NCBI GenBank assembly: GCA_020248265.1
Contig: JADCHX010000022.1
Location: forward strand, 1-64,000
Origin: Rhodocyclaceae bacterium
Lineage (GTDB): Bacteria; Pseudomonadota; Gammaproteobacteria; Burkholderiales; CAIKXV01
Reading direction: 5' to 3'
DNA: 64,000 nucleotides
Position 1 is the stretch's first letter. Each line of letters begins with the position of its first letter. Below, piece by piece: positions 18,860 to 27,438 of the stretch. Made by a program: the position numbers and the translations under genes. The notes beneath the pieces are model-generated. The model was not told where the DNA came from, did not search any database, and saw only the letters and a list, made by a program, of their open reading frames with translations.

Positions 18860-21655
18860 ATGCCACCGATCCCGTCGTCCGCCGACCCGTACGAGGCTGC
18901 GCTCGCGCACAGCCGCTACGTGGCGCGCCTGGCCTCGACAGGCCTCACCGACCGCGAATCGTTCAACGCACTCGCCTCGGCACCGTTCGGCCGCGACCGG
19001 ATGCGCACCGCGCTGCATCCGGTCGCACACGGCGACTGCACCAGCGCGCCGCTGCCGGTGCGCTTGCGGACGCTGCGCCGCGATTGCCTGCTGGCGCTGA
19101 TCGGCCGCGACCTCGTCGGCCTCGCCACCCTGCACGAAGTGATGGCGACGATGACTGCGCTGGCAGAGGAGACGCTCTCGGCGGCCTGCGCCAGTGCCAC
19201 CGACGAGCTCCGACAGGTGTACGGCAACCCGATCGGCGAGGAATCGGGCCGCCAGCAACCACTGCTGGTTATCGGGATGGGCAAGCTCGGTGGCGGCGAA
19301 CTGAATGTCTCCTCCGACATCGACCTCGTCTTCGTCTATCCCGAGGAAGGCGAAACCCGCGGGGGCACGCGCTCGATCAGCAACCACGAGTATTTCGTCC
19401 GCTGCGGCCGACGTATCATCGCGTTGCTCAACGAACCCACCGGCGATGGCTTCGTGTTCAGGGTCGACATGCGCCTGCGCCCATACGGCGACAGCGGACC
19501 GCTTGCCTGCAGCCTCGCGATGCTCGAGGAGTACTTCATCGCGCAGGGCCGCGAATGGGAGCGCTATGCATGGATCAAGGGGCGCGTCGTCGCGCGCACG
19601 CCGCTGCCGGACACTGACGCAGGCTCACCGGGCTTCGAGGCCGGGCTGACCGGGACCGTACAGCCGTTCGTGTTCCGGCGCCACCTCGACTTCAGTGCGA
19701 TCGCTTCGATGCGCGAACTGTCCGGACAGATCCGGCGCGAGGTGCGGCGCCGCGACATGCTGGGCAACATCAAGCTGGGCGCCGGCGGCATACGGCAGAT
19801 CGAGTTCGTGGCCCAGGTCTTCCAGCTGATCCGCGGCGGCAGTGACCTGGCGCTGCGTGCACGACCGACGCTCGATGTACTCGATGCGCTGAAGATGCGG
19901 TCGATCCTGGAGGCCCCGGTCGTCGAGCGCCTGAAGCAGGGCTACGACCTGCTGCGCAGGCTGGAGCACCGTCTGCAGTACCTCGACGATGCACAGACGC
20001 ATGCCCTGCCCGAGTCGGACGAAGACCGCCACCGCATCGCGCTGTCGATGGGACATGCCGACTGGCCGTCGTTCGCGACATCGCTCGACGCACTGCGGGA
20101 ATCGGTCGGCGCGGTGTTCGAGCAGGCCTGCGCATTCTCCCCCGGCGCGCAAGCGGACCATCCGCTCTCCTCGCTATGGCAGGACGACCTGGAACCCTCT
20201 GAGGCGGCGGCCACCCTGGCCGGCATGGGCTACCGCGCGCCGGAGCGGCTGGCCGGACGCCTGCTCGAGCTGCGCGGCAGTGCACGCGTGAAGCGCATGG
20301 CCGCGAGCGGCCAGAGCCGCTTGTCGCAGCTCATCCCGCGCGCCCTCGAAGTCGCAGCCGCGCTGCAGGACCCGGACGCGGCGATCGCGCACCTTCTCGA
20401 CATCATCGTGAGCATCGGACGCAGGGAGTCCTACCTCGCACTGCTGCTCGAGTACCCCCCGGTGCTGCAGCGGCTCGGCGAGCTGGCCTCGGCCAGCCCG
20501 TGGGCCAGCGACTATCTGGCGCTGCATCCGATCCTGCTCGATGAACTGATCGATGCGCGCACGCTGCACGCGCCGCCATCCTGGCCCAGGTTGATCGCGG
20601 AACTGCGCGACCACCTCGATTCGCACGCGGACAACGTCGAGCGGCTTCTGGACACCCTGCGCCACTTTCGCCACGCGCAGGTGTTCCGCATCGTCGCCCA
20701 GGACCTTGCCGGCGACCTGCCGCTCGAACGCGTGTCGGACCGGCTGAGCGAACTGGCCGAGGTGGTGCTCGCCGAAGCGCTCGAACGCTGCTGGAAGCAC
20801 CTGAACGCCGGCCAGTCACCGGTTCCGGCGGCACGCTTCGGGATCATCGGATACGGCAAGCTGGGCGGGAAGGAGATGGGTTACGGCAGCGACCTCGACA
20901 TCGCGTTCATTTTCGACGACGCACCGGTAGTCGACGACGCTGCCCGAGGGCCTGCACGCGCGCTCCCGGAGCCGGTACCACCGGAACGTTATGCACGCCT
21001 GGCGCTGCGCCTGAACTCGTGGCTCACCTCGATGACATCGGCGGGCGTGCTCTACGCGACCGACCTGCGCCTGCGGCCGGACGGCGAGTCCGGCCTGCTG
21101 GCGCCATCGATGACCGCATTCGAGCAGTACCAGCGCGAAAAGGCTTGGGTGTGGGAACACCAGGCCCTGACGCGCGCGCGTTTCGTGGCGGGCGATCCGG
21201 CGCTCGGTGCGCGCTTCGAGCGGCTGCGCATCGATATCCTGTGCCAGCCGCGCGACATCGAGCGCCTGCGCGGCGACATCGTGGACATGCGGCGCCGCAT
21301 GCGCGAGTCGAAGCACAGCGACCACCCCGCCGGCACTTTCGACATCAAGCAAGGGGTCGGCGGGCTGGTCGACCTGGAGTTCATCGTCCAGTTCCTGGTG
21401 CTGGCGCACGCCGCACAGGTACCCGAACTCACCGGCAACATCGGCAACATAGCACTGCTCCAGGTGGCTGCTTCCCGCGGCCTGGTCGACCCGACGCTGG
21501 CGCAGGCCGCCCAGGTGGCCTACCGGACGCTCAGGCGCACCCAGCATGCGATGCAACTCGCGGGGCGCGACCCGGCCCGGGCACCGGTCGACGCGCTCGA
21601 TAGCCACGCCGCCGCCGTCGACGCGCTCTGGCAGGCAGCGATCGGCGCGCGCTGA
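18860..21655 (+). CDS. glnE: Bifunctional glutamine synthetase adenylyltransferase/deadenylylase
   Basis: GlnE adenylylates and de-adenylylates glutamine synthetase under PII control and so sets nitrogen assimilation. It has 931 residues (E. coli ~946). Two nucleotidyltransferase domains are visible, each with its glycine-rich loop and aspartate pair: GMGKLGGGELNVSSDIDLVF for the N-terminal deadenylylase and GYGKLGGKEMGYGSDLDIAF for the C-terminal adenylylase. Helical GlnD-type bundles follow each. The start at 18860 rests on the AGGAGG site. It is a single gene between divergent yhdP and the convergent methyltransferase; no glnA, glnB or glnD is in view. Confidence 0.97.
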   Translation: MPPIPSSADPYEAALAHSRYVARLASTGLTDRESFNALASAPFGRDRMRTALHPVAHGDCTSAPLPVRLRTLRRDCLLALIGRDLVGLATLHEVMATMTALAEETLSAACASATDELRQVYGNPIGEESGRQQPLLVIGMGKLGGGELNVSSDIDLVFVYPEEGETRGGTRSISNHEYFVRCGRRIIALLNEPTGDGFVFRVDMRLRPYGDSGPLACSLAMLEEYFIAQGREWERYAWIKGRVVARTPLPDTDAGSPGFEAGLTGTVQPFVFRRHLDFSAIASMRELSGQIRREVRRRDMLGNIKLGAGGIRQIEFVAQVFQLIRGGSDLALRARPTLDVLDALKMRSILEAPVVERLKQGYDLLRRLEHRLQYLDDAQTHALPESDEDRHRIALSMGHADWPSFATSLDALRESVGAVFEQACAFSPGAQADHPLSSLWQDDLEPSEAAATLAGMGYRAPERLAGRLLELRGSARVKRMAASGQSRLSQLIPRALEVAAALQDPDAAIAHLLDIIVSIGRRESYLALLLEYPPVLQRLGELASASPWASDYLALHPILLDELIDARTLHAPPSWPRLIAELRDHLDSHADNVERLLDTLRHFRHAQVFRIVAQDLAGDLPLERVSDRLSELAEVVLAEALERCWKHLNAGQSPVPAARFGIIGYGKLGGKEMGYGSDLDIAFIFDDAPVVDDAARGPARALPEPVPPERYARLALRLNSWLTSMTSAGVLYATDLRLRPDGESGLLAPSMTAFEQYQREKAWVWEHQALTRARFVAGDPALGARFERLRIDILCQPRDIERLRGDIVDMRRRMRESKHSDHPAGTFDIKQGVGGLVDLEFIVQFLVLAHAAQVPELTGNIGNIALLQVAASRGLVDPTLAQAAQVAYRTLRRTQHAMQLAGRDPARAPVDALDSHAAAVDALWQAAIGAR

Positions 21656-21674
21656 GGCCGGGGATCGCCGCTGC

Positions 21675-22190
21675 TCAGCCGCGCTCGCCGTCGAGCAGGC
21701 GCTGCTTGCGTTCTATGCCCCAGCGATAACCGCCCGCGCCGCCGTCCGCGCGTACCACCCGGTGGCACGGCACGAGCAGCGCGAGCCGGTTGCTGGCGCA
21801 GGCCCGGGCAACGGCCCGCGCCGCACCGGGACGACCGATGCGCGCAGCAACCTGACGGTAGCTCACGGTCGCCCCCGGCGGTATCGCGCGCAGTGCAGCC
21901 CATACCGACTGCTGGAATACCGTGCCGCGGATGTCCAGCGGCAGGTCGACCGAGGTACGCGGCCGCGCGATCGCATCCACTACCCTGTCGACCCACGTCG
22001 CGAGGATCGCGTCCGTCCCGGCAAGGATGGCCTCGGGAAACTGGCGCTGCAGCGACAAAGCGAGCATCCCCGTGCTGTCGCCGAGCTCGACCGTGCACAC
22101 GCCGCGGTCGGTGGCAGCCACCAGCACATGGCCCAGCACGCATGCACGCACCGCATGGCGGATACGTTCGGTATCCCGCGGCCGACTCAA
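21675..22190 (-). CDS. ogt: Methylated-DNA–protein-cysteine methyltransferase (Ogt type)
   Basis: A 171-residue suicide repair protein that transfers an alkyl group from O6-alkylguanine (or O4-alkylthymine) to its own cysteine. The active site LLVPCHRVV is present, with the preceding helix–turn–helix (VSYRQVAARIGRPGAARAVA) and the C-terminal GGYRWG. The start is an unusual TTG at 22190 whose last bases overlap the cyclase stop (TTGA). No ATG or GTG can serve without losing the N-terminal strand. Translational coupling to the adenylate cyclase is therefore likely. Confidence 0.92.
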   Translation of the reverse strand: MSRPRDTERIRHAVRACVLGHVLVAATDRGVCTVELGDSTGMLALSLQRQFPEAILAGTDAILATWVDRVVDAIARPRTSVDLPLDIRGTVFQQSVWAALRAIPPGATVSYRQVAARIGRPGAARAVARACASNRLALLVPCHRVVRADGGAGGYRWGIERKQRLLDGERG

Positions 22191-23467
22191 GCCTGTACCC
22201 GCTCGGGCACGGACAGCCGGCCGGCAAGGAAATAGGAGGTGATCTGCCCCTTGCCCTTGGCCGTCGTGAACATCGGCCCCTCGAAGCGATAGCGTCCACG
22301 CAGGCGCTTGTAGGTCACCTCGTCCACCGCGACCTGCCCGAGCTCCGCACTGGAGGCCAGGCGCGCGGCGACATTGACGGTATTGCCCCACAGATCGTAC
22401 GCGAACTTGGTGCGCCCGATCACGCCCGCCCCGACCGGCCCGGTCGCGATGCCGATGTGCAGTCCGAGCGGCGAACCGTTCGGGGAGTGACGGTCGAGCA
22501 TGAATCGCTGCATCTGCAGCGCAGCCTCGCCCAACGCCGCGGTGTAGTCAGGCGTCGCGGCGTTGAGCCCGCCCGCGGCCATGTAGGCGTCGCCGATCGT
22601 CTTGATCTTCTCGATCCCGTTGCGCGCGGCGATCTCGTCGAATCCGGTGAACAGTTCGTTCAGCATGAAGATCACGTCCCCGGGCGCGAGTTCCTCCGAC
22701 AGCCCGGTGAAGTTGACGATGTCCGCGAACATCACGGTGACGTCGGCGTACCCGTCGGCCACCGTATCCTGCCGCTTGAGCCGCTCGGCCACCCGGGCAG
22801 GCAGCACGTTGAGCAGCAGGCGTTCCGACTTCTCCTGCGCGTCGGTCAACTGGTCGTGCGAACGCCTCAATTCGGTCGACAGTCGCTGGCGCTCGCGCAC
22901 GAAGTAGCTGATCAGGAGATACACGATGGTCGAGATCGCAGCGAAGTTGAGCACGAAGAACACCGCGATCGTGTGCATCGGCAGGGCATACTCTGTGCCG
23001 TAGGAGATGAAGTAGTCGAAAAAGCCGGATACCGCGGTCAGCACGAGGTAGGCGATGAACCAGGGTATCGACTCGCGCGGCCCATGGAGAACCATCATCC
23101 CGATCGGCGCCAGGAGTGCCCACAGCATCACGGCGGATGCGGTGACGAAGTTGCCCATGCCCCACTGCATCATGAAGGGCACGAACAGGTAAAGGCTGGC
23201 CTGCGAGAAACGGAACGCGACGAAGTCGCCGGTCTTCAGGTAATGCACCAGCGTGCCGGCAGAAATCAGCTGGAAGGAGAGCGGCACCAGGATCTCGAAG
23301 CGGATGCCCAGCGCCGTGTAGATGACCATCCACAGGCCGGCTGCAAAGATCATCAGACCGCAGGCGAGAATTGCCAGCGTCTTCTGGAGCTTCAGTTCTT
23401 CGCTGTCGGTCTCGGAAATGACCGCGTCGCCGGCGCGCTGAAGCAGGTCTCCGAGTCCCTTCAACAC
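22187..23467 (-). CDS. Membrane-bound class III adenylate/guanylate cyclase
   Basis: A 426-residue protein with about six transmembrane helices (residues 30–190), a short helical linker and a class III cyclase catalytic domain. Metal-binding aspartates are in FADIVNF (D249) and IGDAYM (D293). The purine-specifying lysine is in EKIKTIG, with aspartate in YDLWGNTVN (D358), and the transition-state Asn365 and Arg369 are in place, so it should make cAMP and be active as a homodimer. The frame starts with GTG at 23467 behind AGGGGAG; a TTG one codon later is also possible. No recognised sensor domain other than the membrane part is seen. It overlaps ogt by four bases. Confidence 0.92.
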   Translation of the reverse strand: MLKGLGDLLQRAGDAVISETDSEELKLQKTLAILACGLMIFAAGLWMVIYTALGIRFEILVPLSFQLISAGTLVHYLKTGDFVAFRFSQASLYLFVPFMMQWGMGNFVTASAVMLWALLAPIGMMVLHGPRESIPWFIAYLVLTAVSGFFDYFISYGTEYALPMHTIAVFFVLNFAAISTIVYLLISYFVRERQRLSTELRRSHDQLTDAQEKSERLLLNVLPARVAERLKRQDTVADGYADVTVMFADIVNFTGLSEELAPGDVIFMLNELFTGFDEIAARNGIEKIKTIGDAYMAAGGLNAATPDYTAALGEAALQMQRFMLDRHSPNGSPLGLHIGIATGPVGAGVIGRTKFAYDLWGNTVNVAARLASSAELGQVAVDEVTYKRLRGRYRFEGPMFTTAKGKGQITSYFLAGRLSVPERVQA

Positions 23468-23553
23468 ATCTCCCCTGATGCTGCATCCATGACGATGGTT
23501 GCATCAACCCGAACGGGGGTCAAGGCGTGCCGGCCCGCGCCGGCTGCCGACGG

Positions 23554-23582
23554 TTCTTCGGGACCGGCAGTTCCGCTACAAT
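23554..23582 (+). promoter_or_regulatory. Candidate sigma-70 promoter for ilvE
   Basis: TTCTTC and TACAAT are separated by 17 bases, about 95 bases before the ilvE start, in the 212-base gap between divergent cyclase and ilvE genes. The -10 is good (five of six), the -35 weak. Confidence 0.4.
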
Positions 23583-23679
23583 CCGGAGTCCGGTCCGGCG
23601 GCACGCGCAGGGCCGGGTGCATTCGAGCGGTTGCCCGAAGCAGTTACCCGAATATCCAAAAGAATCCGAAGGAATGGCC

Positions 23680-24600
23680 ATGTCGATGTCCGACCGCGAT
23701 GGAGTGATCTGGTTCGATGGAAAGCTGGTGCCCTGGCGCGAGGCGAACATCCATGTCCTTACCCACTCCCTGCACTACGGGCTCGCCGTCTTCGAAGGCA
23801 TCCGCGCCTACAAGACGGACAAGGGTACGGCGATCTTCCGGCTGCACGAGCACATGGAGCGGCTGGCCAACTCGGCCCACATCTACCAGATGCTGCTCCC
23901 CTACAGTCGGGAGCAGCTCGCCGAGGCGTGCCGCGAGGTCGTGCGCGAGAACAAGCTCGAGTCGTGCTACGTGCGTCCGATCGCCTTCTACGGCTCCGAG
24001 AAGATGGGCGTGTCGCCGAAGGGTGCCAGCGTGCATGTCGCGATCGCCGCCTGGCCGTGGGGTGCCTACCTCGGGCCCGAGGGCCTCGAAAAAGGTATTC
24101 GCGTCAAGACCTCGTCTTTCGCGCGGCACCATGTGAACGTGACGATGGCGCGAGCGAAGTTCGCCGCGACCTACGCGAACTCCATCCTCGCCAACCTCGA
24201 GGCGACGGCAGACGGCTACGACGAAGCGATGCTGCTCGACGTGGATGGCTTCGTCGCTGAAGGCTCGGGCGAGAACGTGTTCATCGTGAAGAACGGCAAG
24301 CTGTACGAACCCGAGCTGACGTCGGCCCTCATCGGCATCACCCGCGATGCAGTGATCCAGCTCGCCGGGGAACTCGGCATCCCGGTGATTTCCAAGCGCC
24401 TCACCCGCGACGATGTCTACATCGCCGACGAAGCGTTCTTCACCGGCACCGCCGCCGAGGTGACGCCGATCCGCGAACTCGACAATCGGCGCATCGGCAG
24501 CGGTTCCCGCGGCCCGATCACCCAGAAGATCCAGTCTCTGTACTTCGACTGCGTGCACGGGCGGGTCCCGCGCCGCCTCGAGTGGCTGACCCCGGTCTGA
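23680..24600 (+). CDS. ilvE: Branched-chain amino acid aminotransferase
   Basis: IlvE performs the last step of leucine, isoleucine and valine synthesis with PLP. It has 306 residues, normal for class IV aminotransferases. HYGLAVFEGIRAY near the N-terminus, the Schiff-base lysine in ARAKF (K160), EGSGENVF and FTGTAAEVTPI are all conserved. The start is ATG at 23680, six to seven bases after GAAGGA; the ATG at 23674 is too close to that site. The zinc-finger gene follows after eight bases and waaF shortly after, a familiar betaproteobacterial order. Confidence 0.96.
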   Translation: MSMSDRDGVIWFDGKLVPWREANIHVLTHSLHYGLAVFEGIRAYKTDKGTAIFRLHEHMERLANSAHIYQMLLPYSREQLAEACREVVRENKLESCYVRPIAFYGSEKMGVSPKGASVHVAIAAWPWGAYLGPEGLEKGIRVKTSSFARHHVNVTMARAKFAATYANSILANLEATADGYDEAMLLDVDGFVAEGSGENVFIVKNGKLYEPELTSALIGITRDAVIQLAGELGIPVISKRLTRDDVYIADEAFFTGTAAEVTPIRELDNRRIGSGSRGPITQKIQSLYFDCVHGRVPRRLEWLTPV

Positions 24601-24608
24601 ACAGCGCG

Positions 24609-24836
24609 ATGTCGACCCGTCCAGCTCCCGCCGCCGAGACCGGCTCGGCCAATCGCGAACGGCTGATCGAGGTGACGGCGGCCGACCTGCCGCTGCATTG
24701 CCCGATGCCATCCATGCTGCTGTGGAACGCGCACCCGCGCGTGTTCCTGCCGATCGCGGTCAGCGGAGACGAACTTTGCCCCTACTGCGGCACACGCTAC
24801 CGGCTGAAGGGCGGGCCGGTCTCGCACGGGCATTGA
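24609..24836 (+). CDS. CHCC-type zinc-finger protein
   Basis: A 75-residue protein of the zf-CHCC family, related to the zinc-binding mitochondrial complex I subunit NDUFS6. Candidate ligands are Cys in LHCPMPSM, His in WNAHPRVF, and the CPYCGTRY pair. The bacterial function is not established. It sits between ilvE and waaF with short gaps and is probably co-transcribed with them. Confidence 0.85.
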   Translation: MSTRPAPAAETGSANRERLIEVTAADLPLHCPMPSMLLWNAHPRVFLPIAVSGDELCPYCGTRYRLKGGPVSHGH

Positions 24837-24864
24837 GCGCAGCCGCTCGCGCGCGGCGGCCATC

Positions 24865-25911
24865 ATGACCCGAAGCGCACTGGTGGTGGCTCCCGCCTGG
24901 GTCGGAGACACGATCCTCGCGCAGCCGATGCTGCAACTGATCCGCTGCGCAGAGCCGGATCTGTCGATCGACGTGCTGGCCCCACCCTGGACCGCCGGAC
25001 TCGCCGCTCGCCTGCCCGGCGTGCGCGACGTGATCGAAGCGCCGTTCCGGCACGGTCAGCTCGGCCTGGGCGCACGGCGCGCGGTCGCACGCACCGTCCG
25101 CGCGCGCGGTTACGCGAAGGCGTGGGTATTGCCGAACTCCTTCAAGTCGGCGCTGGTGCCCTGGTTCGCCGACATCCCCGAGCGGATCGGATACGTCGGC
25201 GAGTGGCGCCACTGGCTGCTGACCGACGCTCGACTGCTGGACGAGGTCCGGTTGCCCACGATGGCGGAGCGTTTCGCCGCGCTGGCGCTCGGAGCCGGTA
25301 CGGCACTGCCGCCAGTCCCGCCGCCAGTCCTCGACATCGATGACGCGTCGCGTACGGCAGTACTGGCACGGCTCGGCCTGCACACCGCGCGGCCGGTCGC
25401 CGCGTTGTGTCCGGGTGCCGAGTACGGGCCTGCAAAGCGCTGGCCACCGAGCCAGTTCGCCAGCCTTGCCGACCGCCTGGTCGCTGACGGCTTCCAGGTC
25501 TGGCTGTTCGGCTCGTCGAAGGACCAGTCGATCACGGCCGAGATCCGTTCCATGTGCAGCGCCCGATCGCAGGATTTGCCGACGGACCTCGCAGGCAGGA
25601 CCTCGCTCGCCGAGGCGATCGACCTGATGTCGCTTGCCGCACTGGTGGTCAGCAACGATTCCGGCCTGATGCATGTCTCAGCGGCGCTGGACCTCCCGAC
25701 GGTCGCGCTTTACGGATCGAGCAGCCCGGGCTTCACCCCGCCGCTGTCGCCGCGCGCCGAGGTCGTCAGCCTCGGCCTGCCGTGCAGCCCCTGTTTCGCG
25801 CGCGAGTGTCCGTTGGGCCATTTCCACTGCATGCGGCAACTGACGCCGGAGCGGGTACTGGATACGATCGGGCGCATGCGCGCATCTTCCCTCACCCCGA
25901 TCCGGCCATGA
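24865..25911 (+). CDS. waaF: ADP-heptose:LPS heptosyltransferase II
   Basis: A 348-residue glycosyltransferase family 9 enzyme that adds the second heptose to the LPS inner core at the cytosolic face of the inner membrane. The N-terminal APAWVGDTILAQPML and C-terminal VVSNDSGLMHVSAAL motifs (ADP-heptose site) are clear, as is CPGAEYGPAKRWP between the two Rossmann domains. WaaF is favoured over WaaC by its length and the KSAL and RIGY motifs. The TGA overlaps the next start as ATGA (25908–25911). The organism therefore makes a heptose-containing LPS core. Confidence 0.93.
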   Translation: MTRSALVVAPAWVGDTILAQPMLQLIRCAEPDLSIDVLAPPWTAGLAARLPGVRDVIEAPFRHGQLGLGARRAVARTVRARGYAKAWVLPNSFKSALVPWFADIPERIGYVGEWRHWLLTDARLLDEVRLPTMAERFAALALGAGTALPPVPPPVLDIDDASRTAVLARLGLHTARPVAALCPGAEYGPAKRWPPSQFASLADRLVADGFQVWLFGSSKDQSITAEIRSMCSARSQDLPTDLAGRTSLAEAIDLMSLAALVVSNDSGLMHVSAALDLPTVALYGSSSPGFTPPLSPRAEVVSLGLPCSPCFARECPLGHFHCMRQLTPERVLDTIGRMRASSLTPIRP

Positions 25912-26348
25912 GCACGCTGATCTACGGCAACTCCCGCGACTGTGAAATCGCCTTCTACCGCGCGTTCGAGGCCGCGGATCTCTCCGCGATGATGGCCGTC
26001 TGGGCGGAAGAAGACGACATCGTCTGCGTGCATCCGGGCGGCCCGCGCCTGACCGGCATCGAAGCGGTACGGGAATCCTGGCGCAGCATCTTCGCTGGCG
26101 GCCCGCGCCTGCGGCTGCGCATGACCCAACCGCTGGTCACATCGACGCTGCAGACGGCCATCCATACCCTGCACGAGACCCTGTCGGCTCCGCACGAAGC
26201 ACGCAGCCGGGTCTCCATGATCGCGACCAACATCTACCTGCGCACCCAGCGCGGCTGGCGGCTGCACCTGCACCATGCATCCGCGGTGCCCGAGCATCCC
26301 CAGGCGACCGAACCGGCCGAGGCCGGCCTGCCGCCGATCCTGCATTGA
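25908..26348 (+). CDS. NTF2-like/SnoaL-fold protein
   Basis: A 146-residue protein with the NTF2-like cone fold: an N-terminal helix pair (FYRAFEAADLSAMMAVWAEE), the HPGGPRLTG turn after the first strand, and a run of beta strands ending in WRLHLHHAS. Such DUF4440/SnoaL-3 proteins bind or isomerise small molecules, but no substrate can be assigned. It overlaps waaF at its start (ATGA) and the hydrolase gene at its end (TTGA), so it is the middle member of a translationally coupled trio. Confidence 0.8.
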   Translation: MSTLIYGNSRDCEIAFYRAFEAADLSAMMAVWAEEDDIVCVHPGGPRLTGIEAVRESWRSIFAGGPRLRLRMTQPLVTSTLQTAIHTLHETLSAPHEARSRVSMIATNIYLRTQRGWRLHLHHASAVPEHPQATEPAEAGLPPILH

Positions 26349-27358
26349 GCAGAGCACCGGAGTTCACCCCGCCGCGCTGGCTGGCCGGCGCGCACGCCCA
26401 GACGATCTATGCGTCGAAGTTGTGCCCGCAGCCGCGGGTCGTCTACCGACGCGAGCGCTGGGACACGCCGGACGGCGACTTCATCGAAGTCGACTTCATC
26501 CCGGCACCCGAGGCCGCAGGGCAGGCGCCGTGGCTGGTGCTGTTCCACGGACTGGAAGGCAGTTCACGCAGCCACTACGCGCGCACCCTGATGCAGTTGG
26601 CCGGCCACCTGGGCTGGAACGGCGCGGTACCGCATTTCCGCGGCTGCGGCGGGGAAGCGAACCGGCTGGCCCGCGCCTATCACTCGGGGGATACGCCGGA
26701 AGTGGACTGGATCCTGCGGCGTTTCGCGGCACGCGCCGGCAGCGCACCTGTCCATGCCGCGGGGATCTCGCTCGGTGGCAACGTGCTGATGAAATGGCTC
26801 GGGGAACAAGGCGCCGGCGCGGCCGGCGTCATCGACTCGGCGGTCAGCGTCTGCGCGCCGGTCGACCTGGCCGCGGCAGGTGCCGCACTCGAGCGCGGCT
26901 TCTCGCGCCTGTATGCGCTGAGCTTCCTTCAGACGCTCAAGGACAAGGCGCTGGAGAAGCACCGGCGCTTCCCCGGGCTGTTCGATGCAGGCGCGCTGGC
27001 ACGGGCACGCACCATGCGCGCATTCGACGACCTGTTCACCGCCCCCCTCCACGGCTATCGCAATGTCGATGACTACTGGACACGCGCCAGTTGCAAGCCC
27101 GTGCTCGGAGCGGTCGCAGTGCGTTCGCTGATGATCAACGCGCTCGACGATCCGTTCCTTCCGCCGTCGGCGTTGCCGCGACAGGATGCAGTGTCGCCGA
27201 GCATCACCCTCGAATATCCGGCCTCCGGCGGACATGTCGGCTTCGTCGGCGGGCACCCGCCTGGCCATACCCGCTGGCTGGCGAGTCGCGTCGCGCATTT
27301 CCTCGATGCCCCGGCGATGCCCGGGGATGCGCGCGTATCGGATGCGCCTGTTGTTTGA
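26345..27358 (+). CDS. YheT family alpha/beta hydrolase
   Basis: A 337-residue hydrolase of the YheT/Abhydrolase_1 group, present in many proteobacteria with poorly known esterase activity. The oxyanion HGLEGS, nucleophile elbow GISLGGN, aspartate in NALDDPF and catalytic histidine in GGHVGF form a complete triad. The start is TTG at 26345, overlapping the previous stop as TTGA; the N-terminal APEFTPPRWLAGAHAQTI is the normal family start. The stop lies inside the -35 element of the algC promoter. Confidence 0.9.
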   Translation: MSRAPEFTPPRWLAGAHAQTIYASKLCPQPRVVYRRERWDTPDGDFIEVDFIPAPEAAGQAPWLVLFHGLEGSSRSHYARTLMQLAGHLGWNGAVPHFRGCGGEANRLARAYHSGDTPEVDWILRRFAARAGSAPVHAAGISLGGNVLMKWLGEQGAGAAGVIDSAVSVCAPVDLAAAGAALERGFSRLYALSFLQTLKDKALEKHRRFPGLFDAGALARARTMRAFDDLFTAPLHGYRNVDDYWTRASCKPVLGAVAVRSLMINALDDPFLPPSALPRQDAVSPSITLEYPASGGHVGFVGGHPPGHTRWLASRVAHFLDAPAMPGDARVSDAPVV

Positions 27359-27384
27359 CACCCCGCCGGACCGGCGGTTCTAAT
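27355..27384 (+). promoter_or_regulatory. Sigma-70 promoter for algC
   Basis: A perfect TTGACA (27355–27360) and TCTAAT (27379–27384) are separated by 18 bases. The predicted transcription start is about 50 bases ahead of the algC ATG. This is one of the clearest promoters in the window and shows that algC is not dependent on read-through from waaF. Confidence 0.7.
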
Positions 27385-27438
27385 CCCGCCGTCAGTCGGG
27401 CCGCTTCGGGCCCCGCCCGCTCCCAAGGACGCCACAGC

